Origin: Bolinopsis microptera
Taxonomy: Eukaryota; Ctenophora; Tentaculata; Lobata; Bolinopsidae
Direction of reading: 5' to 3'
DNA length: 64,000 bases
Assembly: GCF_026151205.1 (NCBI RefSeq)
Contig: NC_087083.1
Location: 13,142,944 to 13,206,943, forward strand
Below the pieces are notes generated by a model, which was not told the origin of the DNA, ran no database searches, and worked only from the letters and a program-made list of their open reading frames with translations. The translations under genes and the position numbers were made by a program. Shown piece by piece: positions 44,473 to 58,255 of the stretch; position 1 is the stretch's first letter; each line of letters opens with the position of its first letter.

Positions 44473-45264
44473 ACCATGTAAACTTTTACCCAGCACAATT
44501 TTTTTTCTTCATGATAAATAGAAAATAAACCTTTGAACCTAGCGAGCCAGTAGCTTGAGCAAATAATTCAGATAGTAGCAAAAACTTAAGTAGTCCCAGT
44601 GCTCAGGTTTGAGGACATTGAAGAATAATCTGAAAATATCGCCGAAATCCACGACTATTTGCCGAAATCCACGACAATCCGCAAAAGCACTTACAAGTTA
44701 CAAAAAAGCTAGGCTTTGACTAGATAACCGACTCTAGTACTTAAAACTGAAATCGGCCTGGCTAGGTAACTCGAGCAGCGGTAATTTGACGATGAATTTT
44801 AGCAAGCTAGTCAATAAATAGATTTCTCGGAGATTGTAGCAGTTTGCGGCAGTTTCTTAGCACTTTGCTCTGTGAGAATCAACAAAATTACCGTAGATGG
44901 TTTCCGGATAAGGTTATGGAACTGCAAACCGGAGAAATATCCGAAGAAATATTAGTTGACGATCTCCGTCCAATAATTTGGCATAATATCCGCTATGGAA
45001 CTGGGGGTAAGAAGGGGGAAGGGGTAAGGGGGGGGGGGGGGATGATGTCCGCTATAACATCGGGCCCCCATTATACAGTCCTACCTGTAAAGATATGATC
45101 TGGGATACTCACTTCATTAGCAGGCACATAGAGATTTCAAACAAATTCTATTGACTTATTGACATTCCTACTATACCTAGTAATATTGTATTTATTATAT
45201 TCTTTGCAAGAAATTAAAAGATGTAATATCCATGTATATTCTTGTGGTTATTGTATAAATTGTA

Positions 45265-45735
45265 TCTAAAGATTTTTCGCTGTCTCAGGTTTTCTTAAAT
45301 TTTGTCTCAGGATTTTTCGCTGTCTCAGGTTTTCTTAAATTTTGTCTCAGGATTTTTCGCTGTCTCGGGATTTCTTAAATTTTGTCTCAGGTTTTTTCGC
45401 GCGTCTCAGGATTCTTAAATTTTGTCTTAGGTTTTTTCGCTGTCTCGGGATTTCTTAAATTTTGTCTCAGGTTTTTTCGCTGTCTTGGGATTTCTTAAAT
45501 TTTGTCTCAGGTTTTTTCGCTGTCTCAGGATTTCTTAAATTTTGTCTTAGGATTTTTCGCTGTCTTGGGTTTCCTTAAATTTTGTCTCAGGATTTTCCGC
45601 TGTCTTAGGTTTCCTTAAATTTTGTCTTAAGAATTTTCGCTGTCTTAGCTTATTTTGACATCTCAGGTTCGCTTAAATTTTGTCTCAGCTTTTTTTGCTG
45701 TCTTAGCTTTTCTTAAGCAGTTTGTCTTAGGAATT
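45265..45735. repeat. 40-bp tandem array, right arm of the palindrome
   Basis: Reverse complement of the left-arm array (TTTTTCGCTGTCTCAGG and TTCTTAAATTTTGTCTCAGG), with two or three additional, more divergent units at the outer end (45,560-45,730). The extra units show that the arms have evolved separately. Confidence 0.86.
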
Positions 45736-45777
45736 TTTGCAAATCCAATCCTAAGATCCGAGGCTGGGGGAGGCCTT

Positions 45778-47454
45778 ATTGAGATGTAATAAACAGTCGT
45801 TTATATATATATAATATAACAATGAGAGAGATCTAGATTATGGATTTATGAAATTAAATCATTTATGTTATCATGTCAAAATAGCTTGTGTATAATTTAA
45901 TCAAAGTCTAGGTAGTGTAATAAACTAATGACATCATTATTTAGTTTGAGGCGAGAAGAAGAGCTCTGTCTAGTGTAAGATATTAGAGCTACCATTTAAG
46001 TCGTAGTCATGGCAACTTCACACAGATATACTTAATGGAAGTTACATTAATTAATTAATTAAGTAGTTAATTAATGAGAATCTGAGTATTTTCGAAATAT
46101 CGTAAATCTAGATCGTATCCCTGCAGTGCAGTAGCTGTATCACTTTGCTACTTAACTTATACTTTCCTGGAAAATAAGGTTATTTGTAAGAATAGTAGCT
46201 AGTTCTGGGAATTAATGAGATTGAGCATTATCATGTACGTTCTCAAATCTGGCTTGAATCATTGTTCATTAGTGGAGAAAACCGTCATGGAGTTTTAACT
46301 GGTAATGTTTAAGACGTTTAAAAAGATACGGTTTCAAATATCGCTGCGTTTAAAAAACTTTTTGTCATCGTCGTGCAATACATAAAGCTGAAATCATACC
46401 ATAATGACCCATGTATTTTGGCATAATATTTGTGATCAGGAGTAGTAACCTTGTGTTGGTTTTTAACCAATCCGCAACACCACAAGCAATAATTAAATTA
46501 TTTTGTAAAATTGTGGAAGTTATTAACTTAAATAATGCTGCTCCATTGAAACCGCAACACTTTGATCATTACATACAACCTTAAATATGCTAGTATAACA
46601 AGTCAGCAACATAAATCGAGAAATCCTTGTTGACAATTAGCTGTCACGCATTTTAAAACTGAATGGCTATTGTTGTAATTAGTACTTGATACATACGGCC
46701 TGAGCGAGTTGTGGTGCCCTAGCGATGCCCCTCGCTCGGTTGATCAAGTAATATGTGAACAAAGCTGAGGGAATTCGGCCACAAAGTTCATAATCTTTCG
46801 TTCCAAGTCGGCCTAATCCTATTTCTTTTGTTCTGTCTCTCTGAACCACAATCGTTGCATGACGCATTAACAGGAACAGCAGTAATTCAGGTCTGGACTT
46901 GGTGACCGTGCTTCTTTGTTGTGTGATTAAACGTAGGGCGCGGTGTCCTTTTTGTGACTTGAGCATGCTCCGAAATAGGAACGTGCGTGCTAGCCTAGCT
47001 AGATGAGATATATCTAGCGCCGCGCGCCTAAGTCCTTTAATTATTCATTGTGTACACAATGAGAGGGCACTAGAGTGAGGTTTTATTTTCCGTTCCTGGC
47101 CCTATAGGCTCCATCCAGAAGGGAAATCTCATCAGTTGATTGATGATGTAAATCCTTATAATTTCCTAAAGTAAATGTCGGTCACTCAAAGAACAGAGAT
47201 GACAATTGTGTTCTCCGAGTGACTGTCCGTTGACCGAAGTTCGGTTCAAAAATAGCTCACCATTTATCTTAATACAGTGCACAAACATAGATTAGACAAA
47301 TCAGGTTCTCTAACCAAGCATCTTCAACATTTTCACTTTCTCCAGAGAACAAAGGATGCACGCAAGGTCAGTTCACTAAACCACTAGTGACATCACTTGA
47401 CATTGCAGAACGCAAGCATATTCCAAGGCCAAACTGAAACAAACTTAGGCATGT
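45778..47454. other. Gene-free stretch between palindrome and satellite
   Basis: No gene recognised. A 95-codon minus-strand frame at 46,679-46,966 has no family features and is left uncalled. TTAATTAATTAATTAA occurs at 46,048-46,063. Confidence 0.4.
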
Positions 47455-50400
47455 ATTATAGATGGAAATTATGACACGATCGAGAAATAAATCCATATTT
47501 TCCAAAGTCTATCCCATTTTCAAATACGTATGAAAATTTCTGAACACAAATTTGACTGATTGGATGGAATTTTTGACCAAAGACCAATTAGTCAGCTAAT
47601 TGATGATGATATGAAACCAAATCGAGGTACTAGAAGTCAAAATCGCGAAGAAAATTGAAAAATCATATTGTCCCATTCTTTGTCCCATTTTTAGTTTTTG
47701 AGGACAGAAGATGAAAATTTACAGTTTTGACTGAATTTATCACCTGCAACCAATTAGTCAGTAAACTATAGATGGCATATGACACGATTGAGGTGCTGGA
47801 AGTTTGATATCGGCTGGAGGAAGCTCACAGGAGAAATCTTAACAAAACGAAAATCCATATTTTCCAATGTCTGTCCCATTTTCAAATATGAAAATTTCTG
47901 AACACAAATTTGACTGATTGGATAGAAGTTTTGTCCAAAGACCAATTAGTCAGTTAATTGATGATGTTATGAAACTAAATTGAGGTACTGGAAGTCAAAA
48001 TCGCGAAGAAAATTGAAAAATCATATTGTCCCATTCTTTGTCCCATTTTCACTTTTTGAAGATGAAATTTCCAGGACCGAAATTTTACAGTTTTGACTAA
48101 ATTTATCACCTGTAACCAATTAGTCAGTCAACTATAGATGGCATATGACACGATTGAGGTGCTGGAAGTTTGATATCGGCCGGAGGAAGCTCACAGGAGA
48201 AATCTTAACAAAACGAAAATCCATATTTTCCAATGTCTGTCCCATTTTCAAATATGAAAATTTCTGAACACAAATTTGACTGATTGGATAAAATTTTTGC
48301 CCAAATACCAAGTAGTCAGTTAATTGATGATGTTATGAAACCAAATTGAGGTACTGGAAGTCAAAATCACGAAGAAAATTGAAAAATCATATTTTCCCAT
48401 TCTTTGTCCCATTTTCACTTTTTGAAGATGAAATTTCCAGGACCAAAATTTTACAGTTTTGACCAAATTTATCACCTGTAACCAATTAGTCAGTCAACTA
48501 TAGATGGCATATGACACGATTGAGGTGCTGGAAGTTTGATATCGGCCGGAGGAAGCTCACAGGAGAAATCTTAACAAAACGAAAATCCATATTTTCCAAT
48601 GTCTGTCCCATTTTCAAATATGAAAATTTCTGAACACAAATTTGACTGATTGGATAGAATTTTTGCCCAAATACCAATAAATCAGTTAATTGATGATGTT
48701 ATGAAACCAAATTGAGGTACTGGAAGTCAAAATCGCGAAGAAAATTGAAAAATCATATTGTCCCATTCTTTGTCCCATTTTCACTTTTTGAAGATGAAAT
48801 TTCCAGGACAAAAATTTTACAGTTTTGACCAAATTTATCACCTGTAACCAATTAGTCAGTCAACTATAGATGGCATATGACACGATTGAGGTGCTGGAAG
48901 TTTGATATCGGCCGGAGGAAGCTCACAGGAGAAATCTTAACAAAACGAAAATCCATATTTTCCAATGTCTGTCCCATTTTCAAATATGAAAATTTCTGAA
49001 CACAAATTTGACTGATTGGATGAATTTTTGCCCAAATACCAATAAGTCAGTTAATTGATGATGTTATGAACACAAATTAAGGTACTGGAAGTCAAAATCG
49101 CGAAGAAAATTGAAAAATCATATTTTCCCATTCTTTGTCCCATTTTCACTTTTTGAAAATGAAATTTCCAGGACCAAAATTTTACAGTTTTGACCAAATT
49201 TATCACCTGTAACCAATTAGTCAGTCAACTATAGATGGCATATGACACGATTGAGGTGCTGGAAGTTTGATATCGGCCGGAGGAAGCTCACAGGAGAAAT
49301 CTTAACAAAACGAAAATCCATATTTTCCAATGTCTGTCCCATTTTCAAATATGAAAATTTCTGAACACAAATTTGACTGATTGGATGGAATTTTTGCCCA
49401 AATACCAATTAGTCAGTTAATTGATGATGTTATGAACACAAATTGAGGTACTGGAAGTCAAAATCGCGAAGAAAATTGAAAAATCATATTGTCCCATTCT
49501 TTGTCCCATTTTCACTTTTTGAAGATGAAATTTCCAGGACAAAATTTTACAGTTTTGACAAATTTATCACCTGTAACCAATTAGTCAGTCAACTATAGAT
49601 GGCATATGACACGATTGAGGTGCTGGAAGTTTGATATCGGCCGGAGGAAGCTCACAGGAGAAATCTTAACAAAACGAAAATCCATATTTTCCAATGTCTG
49701 TCCCATTTTCAAATATGAAAATTTCTGAACACAAATTTGACTGATTGGATGAATTTTTGCCCAAATACCAATTAGTCAGTTAATTGATGATGTTATGAAA
49801 CTAAATTGAGGTACTGGAAGTCAAAATCACGAAGTAAATTGAAAAATCATATTTTCCCATTCTTTGTCCCATTTTCACTTTTTGAAGATGAAATTTCCAG
49901 GACCAAAATTTTACAGTTTTGACCAAATTTATCACCTGTAACCAATTAGTCAGTCAACTATAGATGGCATATGACACGATTGAGGTGCTGGAAGTTTGAT
50001 ATCGGCCGGAGGAAGCTCACAGGAGAAATCTTAACAAAACGAAAATCCATATTTTCCAATGTCTGTCCCATTTTCAAATATGAAAATTTCTGAACACAAA
50101 TTTGACTGATTGGATGGAATTTTTGCCCCAATACCAATTAGTCAGTTAATTGATGATGTTATGAAACTAAATTGAGGTACTGGAAGTCAAAATCGCGAAG
50201 AAAATTGAAAAATCATATTGTCCCATTCTTTGTCCCATTTTCACTTTTTGAAGATGAAATTTCCAGGACCAAAATTTTACAGTTTTGACCAAATTTATCA
50301 CCTGTAACCAATTAGTCAGTCAACTATAGATGGCATATGACACGATTGAGGTGCTGGAAGTTTGATATCGGCCGGAGGAAGCTCACAGGAGAAATCTTAA

Positions 50401-53400
50401 CAAAACGAAAATCCATATTTTCCAATGTCTGTCCCATTTTCAAATATGAAAATTTCTGAACACAAATTTGACTGATTGGATGAATTTTTGCCCCAATACC
50501 AATTAGTCAGATAATTGATGATGTTATGAAAACTTAATTGAGGTACTGGAAGTCAAAATCGCGAAGAAAATTGAAAAATCATATTGTCCCATTCTTTGTC
50601 CCATTTTCACTTTTTGAAGATGAAATTTCCAGGACAAAAATTTTACAGTTTTGACCAAATTTATCACCTGTAACCAATTAGTCAGTCAACTATAGATGGC
50701 ATATGACACGATTGAGGTGCTGGAAGTTTGATATCGGCCGGAGGAAGCTCACAGGAGAAATCTTAACAAAACGAAAATCCATATTTTCCAATGTCTGTCC
50801 CATTTTCAAATATGAAAATTTCTGAACACAAATTTGACTGATTGGATGAAATTTTTGCCCAAATACCAATTAGTCAGTTAATTGATGATGTAATTATGAA
50901 CACAAATTGAGGTACTGGAAGTCAAAATCGCGAAGAAAATTGAAAAATCATATTGTCCCATTCTTTGTCCCATTTTCACTTTTTGAAGATGAAATTTCCA
51001 GGACCAAAATTTTACAGTTTTTACCAACTTTATCACCTGTAACCAATTAGTCAGTCAATTATAGATGGCATTTGACACGACTGAGGTGGTGGAAGTTCGA
51101 TATCGGCTGGGGGAAGGTCACAGGAGAAATCTTAACAAAACGAAAATCCATATTTTCCAATGTCTGTCCCATTTTCAAATATGAAAATTTCTGAACACAA
51201 ATTTGACTGATTGGATGAAATTTTTGCCCAAATACCAAGTAGTCAGTTAATTGATGATGTTATGAAACTAAATTGAGGTACTGGAAGTCAAAATCACGAA
51301 GTAAATTGAAAAATCATATTTTCCCATTCTTTGTCCCATTTTCACTTTTTGAAGATGAAATTTCCAGGACCAAAATTTTACAGTTTTGACCAAATTTATC
51401 ACCTGTAACCAATTAGTCAGTCAACTATAGATGGCATATGACACGATTGAGGTGCTGGAAGTTTGATATCGGCCGGAGGAAGCTCACAGGAGAAATCTTA
51501 ACAAAACGAAAATCCATATTTTCCAATGTCTGTCCCATTTTCAAATATGAAAATTTCTGAACACAAATTTGACTGATTGGATGAATTTTTGCCCAAATAC
51601 CAATTAGTCAGTTAATTGATGATGTTATGAAACCGAATTTAGGTACTGGAAGTCAAAATCGCGAAGTAAATTGAAAAATCATATATTGTCCCATTCTTTG
51701 TCCCATTTTCAGTTTTTGAAGATGAAATTTCCAGGACAGAAATTTTACAGTTTTGACTGAATTTATCACCTGCAACCAATTAGTCAGTCAACAATAGATG
51801 GTATATGACACGATTGAGGTGCTGAAAGTTTGATATCGGCCGGAGGAAGCTCACAGGAGAAATCTTAACAAAACAAAAATCCATATTTTCCAATGTCTGT
51901 CCCATTTTCAAATATGAAAATTTCTGAACACAAATTTGACCGATTGGATAGATTTTCTGCCCAAAGACCAATTATAGTCAGTTAATTGATGATGTTATGA
52001 AACCAAATTGAGGTACTGGAAGTCAAAATCGCGAAGAAAATTGAAAAATCATATTGTCCCATTCTTTGTCCCATTTTCAGTTTTTGAAGATGAAATTTCC
52101 AGGACCGAAATTTTACAGTTTTGACTAAATTTATCACCTGCAACCAATTAGTCAGTCAGCTATAGATGGTATATGACACGATTGAGGTGCTGGAAGTTTG
52201 ATATCGGCTGGAGGAAGGTCACAGGAGAAATCTTAACAAAAAAAAATCCATATTTTCCAATGTCTGTCCCATTTTCAAATATGAAAATTTCTGAACACAA
52301 ATTTGACTGATTGGATAGAATTTTCGCCCAAAGACCAATTAGTCAGTTAATTGATGATGTTATGAAACCAAATTGAGGTACTGGAAGTCAAAATCTTGAA
52401 GTAAATTAAAAAATCATATTGTCCCATTCTTTGTCCCATTTTCAGTTTTTGAAGATGAAATTTCCAGGACCGAAATTTTACAGTTTTAACTAAATTTATC
52501 ACTTGTAATCAATTAGTCAGTCAACTATAGATGGCATATGACACGATTGAGGTGCTGAAAGTTTGATATCGGCTGGAGGAAGGTCACAGGAGAAATCTTA
52601 ACAAAACGAAAATCCATATTTTCCAATGTCTGTCCCATTTTCAAATATGAAAATTTCTGAACACAAATTTGACTGATTGGATAGAAGTTTTGTCCAAAGA
52701 CCAATTAGTCAGTTAATTGATGATGTTATGAAACTAAATTGAGGTACTGGAAGTCAAAATCGCGAAGTAAATTGGAAAATCATATTGTCCCATTCTTTGT
52801 CCCATTTTCAGTTTTTGAAGATAAAATTTCCAGGACCGAAATTTTACAGTTTTGACTAAATTTATCACCTGTAACCAATTAGTCAGTCAACTATAGATGG
52901 CATATGACACGATTGAGGTGCTGGAAGTTTGATTTCGGCCGGAGGAAGCTCACAGGAGAAATCTTAACAAAACGAAAATCCATATTTTCCAATTTCTGTC
53001 CCATTTTCAAATATGAAAATTTCTGAACACAAATTTGACTGATTGGATAGAATTTTCGCCCAAAGACCAATTAGTCAGTTAATTGATGATGTTATGAAAC
53101 CAAATTGAGGTACTGGAAGTCAAAATCGCGAAGTAAATTGAAAAATCATATTGTCCCATTCTTTGTCCCATTTTCAGTTTTTGAAGATGAAATTTCCAGG
53201 ACCGAAATTTTACAGTTTTAACTAAATTTATCACCTGTAATCAATTAGTCAGTCAACTATAGATGGCATATGACACGATTGAGGTGATGAGTTTGATATC
53301 GGCCGGAGGAAGCTCACAGGAGAAATCTTAACAAAACGAAAATCCATATTTTCCAATGTCTGTCCCATTTTCAAATATGAAAATTTCTGAACACAAATTT

Positions 53401-54690
53401 GACTGATTGGATGGAATTTTTGCCCAAATACCAATAAGTCAGATAATTGATGATGTTATGAAAACTTAATTGAGGTACTGGAAGTCAAAATCGCGAAGAA
53501 AATTGAAAAATCATATTGTCCCATTCTTTGTCCCATTTTCACTTTTTGAAGATGAAATTTCCAGGACCAAAATTTTACAGTTTTGACCAAACTTATCACC
53601 TGTAACCAATTAGTCAGTCAACTATAGATGGCGTATGACACGATTGAGGTGCTGGAAGTTTGATATCGGCCGGAGGAAGCTCACAGGAGAAATCTTAACA
53701 AAACGAAAATCCATATTTTCCAATGTCTGTCCCATTTTCAAATATGAAAATTTCTAAACACAAATTTGACTGATTGGATAGAAGTTTTGCCCAAAGACCA
53801 ATTAGTCAGTTAATTGATGATGTTATGAAACCGAATTTAGGTACTGGAAGTCAAAATCGCGAAGTAAATTGAAAAATCATATAATTGTCCCATTCTTTGT
53901 CCCATTTTCAGTTTTTGAAGATGAAATTTCCAGGACCGAAATTTTACAGGTTTAACTAAATTTATCACCTGTAACTAATTAGTCAGTCAACTATAGATGG
54001 CGTATGACACGATTGAGGTGCTGAAAGTTTGATATCGGCCGGAGGAAGCTCACAGGAGAAATCTTAACAAAACGAAAATCCATATTTTCCAATGTCTGTC
54101 CCATTTTTAAATATGAAAATTTCTGAACACAAATTTGACCGATTGGATGGATTTTCTGCCCAAAGACTAATTAGTCAGTTAATTGATGATGTTATGAAAA
54201 CAAATTGAGGTACTGGAAGTCAAAATCGCGAAGAAAATTGAAAAATCGTATTGTCCCATTCTTTGTCCCATTTTCAGTTTTTGAAGATGAAATTTCCAGG
54301 ACCGAAATTTTACTGTTTTGACTTAATTTCTCACCTGCAACCAATTAGTCAGTCAACTATAGATGGTATATGACACGATTGAGGTGCTGGAAGTTTGATA
54401 TCGGCCGGAGGAAGCTCACAGGAGAAATCTTAACAAAACGAAAATCCATATTTTCCAATGTCTGTCCCATTTTCAAATATGAAAATTTCTTAACACAAAT
54501 TTGACTGATTGGATAGAATTTTTGCCCAAAGACCAATTAGTCAGTTAATTGATGTTGTTATGAAACCAAATTGAGGTACTGGAAGTCAAAATCGCGAAGT
54601 AAATTGAAAAATCATATTTTCCCATTCTTTATCCCATTTTCAGTTTTTGAAGATGAAAATTTCAGGACCAAAATTTGACATATGGCTGAA
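47455..54690. repeat. Satellite array: about 20 dimeric units of about 366 bp
   Basis: The landmark GACACGATTGAGG recurs every 364-369 bp from about 47,770 to 54,373 (19 times, plus a truncated first unit). Each unit is two related halves of about 183 bp, both starting with ACCAATTAGTCAGT: half A continues TAATTGATGATGTTATGAAA, half B CAACTATAGATGGCATATGA. Both contain GTCCCATTTTCA and GAAATTTC-type segments. Units from 48.0 to 51.6 kb mostly share CATTTTCACTTTTTG; those from 51.7 to 54.6 kb share CATTTTCAGTTTTTG, so homogenisation is regional. No coding content; frames of about 60 codons are accidental. Confidence 0.96.
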
Positions 54691-57600
54691 AGTTTGATAT
54701 CAGCTATTTTATACAGCATACAATTTTCATTCCCATAAAAACAGATGACATTCCTTTTTGAATTATTTCTAAGTGATTGGTAATGGTAAATAGACGAAAC
54801 GTTGCTTCAATCAGTTAGAGTCTGCTGATAAAATGACGCTTGCAAATATTGTAGTATTTTGCCGCATTCGTGTTAGAACTGATATCATAATTTTCATTTA
54901 ATTAATTTGAGGCCTCAATTATGCAATCTATGGCCCAATTTCTGTATGCTCGTGGATTTTAAGCTCGATTCTAAATGAATAAAAGATAATCGTTGATTTT
55001 CGAAAAAATACCATCTAAAAGTCGATTATTCACTGTACAATATATCAGTAGATTAGCAAAGTATAATTGACAACTTAAAGTGGTAAATTTATATCCTTAA
55101 GGGGTCACTTGGTTGTTAAAAACTTTAAATTCAGATATGAAAATAAATACTTAGAGCATTATATACTATAAAATATTTTCGATTGAACAAATTCAAAATA
55201 GCAATTTCGAATGAACATATTTTCGTCTGAATCATTTCGTCTGAATCACGATTGGATAAAATAATATTTTTACATTTTTTACATTTTGTACAGTTCTGCA
55301 AAGTGCAAACTCAAAATAGCAAAACAACACCTAAAACCCAATAATTAATTATAATTACGACTGATTGTTTTATGACCAAGTACAAAAATCGATTCACGAG
55401 TTATTTATAATTCAAATTGTATCCACATCTATTATAGTAAGCTCTAGACACTTTGATCAGTTTTAACTCTTCATTGTATTCGATGAAATTATTTTATCTC
55501 ATGGAACCAAATAACATAAAATCTCATCGATTACGTTCAAAATGACCAGAGTTCAAGTCTGCAAACGTTCGACTGATCATTAAATTCAAATAGTTAACAG
55601 AAAAATTCACATAATTAAGTTACTTCGTGATAATCTTTGAGATGAAAATATGTTTATCTTAATATAATATATGAATTTTCACACTTGCATTGGTAATGCC
55701 AATGGTAATACTTTCAGTACGTACATTCTGAAAATAAATCTTCAGTCCGATGAGCCAATTTTACAGTTTCTACATTCAACGTTTGCAAATTACTAAAAAA
55801 CGGCTTTTCTCATGTCCACTATTCATACAAGTTCTAGTTCAGGGACTATTCATACAAGTTCTAGTTCAGGGACTATTCATACTAAATCATAGTTTAGTTC
55901 TACTAAGAATGCTGCACGCTCGTTCTGCTATTCAAGTAGCCATGGTTATCTCTACCTGCTTCAGGGGTGGGTGATACCCTATTTTGGAGCTGTGAAATAG
56001 GAGGTGTTAGAGAGAAAGTGTTAGGGAAGGTGTTGTAGAAGGTGTTAGAGAAAGTGAGTTTATAAATCTGGTGTAAAAATAGAACTGGAGTTCAGTTTAT
56101 AAAGTTGAAACAGGATCTTTCGTTATAGAGTTAGACGTTAAGTTTTCAGTGTAGAGTTAAAACGTCAAACTGAGTATAAAAGCTCAAGAACTGTCAGTGT
56201 TTGTGAAAAACTATCCAACTATTTTCGACTTACCTTGCCGACTTTGTTGCCCTTATTCTTGACAACACACACAGTCACGGTTATAATAACAACTACAAGT
56301 AAAGCTGCTACCACTGCTATCACTGCTACTGTTACTGTACTCAATCCTTTAGCGGCTGTAAGATAGTTATTAAGATTTATTCGTATTGAATTTCCCAGCA
56401 GAAACTCTTAGTTATTTTAATAGCATGAGATATCCATCGCCCGAAAAATTATCAATAAAATCTTACACATTAAAATATCGAATTTACTATTTCAACTATT
56501 TAAACTCACCTTCACCGATTTCGTCAATAATACCAGACCCATCCTCATCGCAGCTGGAACGACCCGTTTTACTATCAGTTGTGTAGCCGTCCCCACATAC
56601 TAAACATTCCGTCTGTCCCACTTTGTTTTGATATTCATCCACTCCGCATACCACACAGTATCCGCCCTCTGGCAATGTGGATATTACTTTTTAGTTTGCA
56701 TATGTTGACTTGTTTAATGTGGTTGTGAGACTTTGGACTTGAGAATTAAAAGCTAAAAGAATCAAAGCTAGTCTGGTAAACAATTTAATCATTAAAGCTG
56801 GCTTTTTAAGATCCGTTCGATTACTCCTAATTGGCTGTTTCTACTGCAGGTGGCTGTTGGAAATATCAAAACAAAATTGATATAGAACCAGAGTAAAACC
56901 GGGTCTCGTAATACCCAATTTAACTGAAAGTGAACCAAGTTTCCAGGCACAAACCAGTATCTGCGTAAGTTCCATTAAGACACCAGGCACACAGACTGGC
57001 TCCATCATCAACACTACCATGTGGACATTTGGGTCCGACCTCACTAACTTCAAGTACTTCCTGAAAAGGACCTGGTTACTGGTGTGAAATCAAATGATAT
57101 TTAATCTTCAAGGAAATTTGATTGAAATCAATGGAAACCTGAAAACCATGAACTTTTGATAAAATTGTCTGTACGTACAAGGTATTTGTAAATGTAAAAT
57201 TAAATAGCTAGATTATCTTTTCTGAGAGTTATAAATGGATCTAACGAGTTTTACTTGATAAAACTTACCACGGCAAATGTTTGAACTGCCCTCTTTTTAT
57301 CTGAAGTCTGGACAGCAATAGAAACAGATCCAGGCGCCAGTGCGTCTACCACATCGTACAAATCGTCCAAACCTACTGTCAAACTAGTTTCCTGGAAGCA
57401 AAACAATTTGTAATAGTTAGATTGGTATTTAAGTTTTATACTTGAAGTTATTTCTTTCGATTTCCCATTATGTTTCTCAATATCATAATGTATACGCGTA
57501 CGTTACTTAAACAATATAAATAATAGCTCAATGAAATATTTTACTAACCGAATCAATGAGTTGTTTGAAAGAGACGTTGACAGCAAAAGTACTGTCGAGT

Positions 57601-58253
57601 TCATCCGAACATTTAAGACTGGTAGAGAGGCACGTGCCTGCCTTATAGCATGTACCATCGAAAACGTCCCAAACCTGTGAAGGAACATCGCACTTTGATT
57701 AACACACAGCGAGATAAAAAAGTAAAACAAGAGGGTCCACATTGATTAGGCTAACTTGTGTTTTGTTTATGGTGTTACTGCCACACTCGCATAAGTGCAC
57801 AAATATCAGCAAAGCAATGATTGTTTTCAGTGTTTAAAAGTTATAGTTCAGGGTTTTTTAATCTTAGCACTCACCTTGAACGATTTCTTGACGGCTTTCT
57901 TTTCGGCCGAAGTCCGACAATAATCTCCGCTGAACACAAAACTAGCCAGCAAGGTGTTGTAACTTGGAGTAAAGGCCTCAGGTTCAAAATCATCCTCTGT
58001 GGGTGTTTTGTAGTTCTAATGTTTAAGTCACTCATCGCACTTATAGTACTTTTATAGACAGTTTTTGTTTATATAAAGTGTTAATGCTTGACCCGATTTT
58101 GTTAACAATGTTTGCTGCAATAAAATTATATTGCTTTTCATATATATTTCATAATATAGCAGACAGTACAACAAAACAAATCACACAGAAAATGTATGGC
58201 TTACCAGGGGGTACGAACAACGCTTCTGTCGTTCCTTTTGTAGACGACTAAAA
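54690..58253. repeat. Segmental duplication, copy 1
   Basis: Begins GAAAGTTTGATATCAGCTAT (itself the edge of a satellite monomer) and runs to the acceptor region of the first module exon near 58,253. Corresponds to 59,365-63,138 at high identity with small indels. Contains the eight-exon minus-strand module and about 1.3 kb of AT-rich 3' flank (54,700-55,960) without genes. Confidence 0.92.
55961..58247 (-). CDS. Cys-rich type I membrane protein module, copy 1 (intact)
   Basis: Eight phase-matched exons (minus strand, 5' to 3'): 58,247-58,205; 57,996-57,875; 57,674-57,549; 57,391-57,269; 57,060-56,955; 56,668-56,510; 56,355-56,234; 55,978-55,961. They encode a SEA-like or orphan ectodomain ([51 protein letters not shown]), then a Cys-rich segment of ephrin-receptor-like/GCC2-GCC3 type ([40 protein letters not shown]), one transmembrane helix ([20 protein letters not shown]) and a short basic tail ending GITHP. 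No signal peptide or start codon exon is found: directly upstream is the AAGCGCTT array. It must be spliced from a distant 5' exon (perhaps that at 63,300) or be untranscribed. Confidence 0.75.
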
Positions 58254-58255
58254 AT

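Larger units (their letters stand above)
40629..45777. repeat. Giant imperfect palindrome (5.1 kb, arms about 2.1 kb)
   Basis: AAGGCCTCCCCCAGCCTCGG at 40,629 is mirrored by its complement ending at 45,777, and the complementarity continues through every landmark: the 40-bp array, the TATAATGGGGGCCC segment, the CCCCAGTTCCATAGCGG MITEs, the tRNA-like block, GATTAAAAGCTACAAAAAATTCC and CAATTGACCCCCCATG. It ends near 42,765 (left) and 43,567 (right), leaving a loop of about 800 bp. Arms differ by substitutions and by repeat number (TCGTGGATTTCGGC three times left, two right), so it is not a mere assembly mirror. Confidence 0.93.

Noticed and set aside
44107-45098. Frames of about 85 codons reading LLCENQQNYRRW and ISEEILVDDL
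   Set aside because: They lie across MITE copies in the right arm, and the left arm carries the mirror image. Repeat-derived, not a gene family.
46679-46966. 95-codon minus-strand frame
   Set aside because: No similarity recognised, no neighbouring exons, no promoter seen. Could be chance in non-coding DNA.
47455-54690. CRISPR-like regular spacing in the 366-bp array
   Set aside because: The whole unit repeats, with no variable spacers. It is a satellite in a eukaryotic genome.
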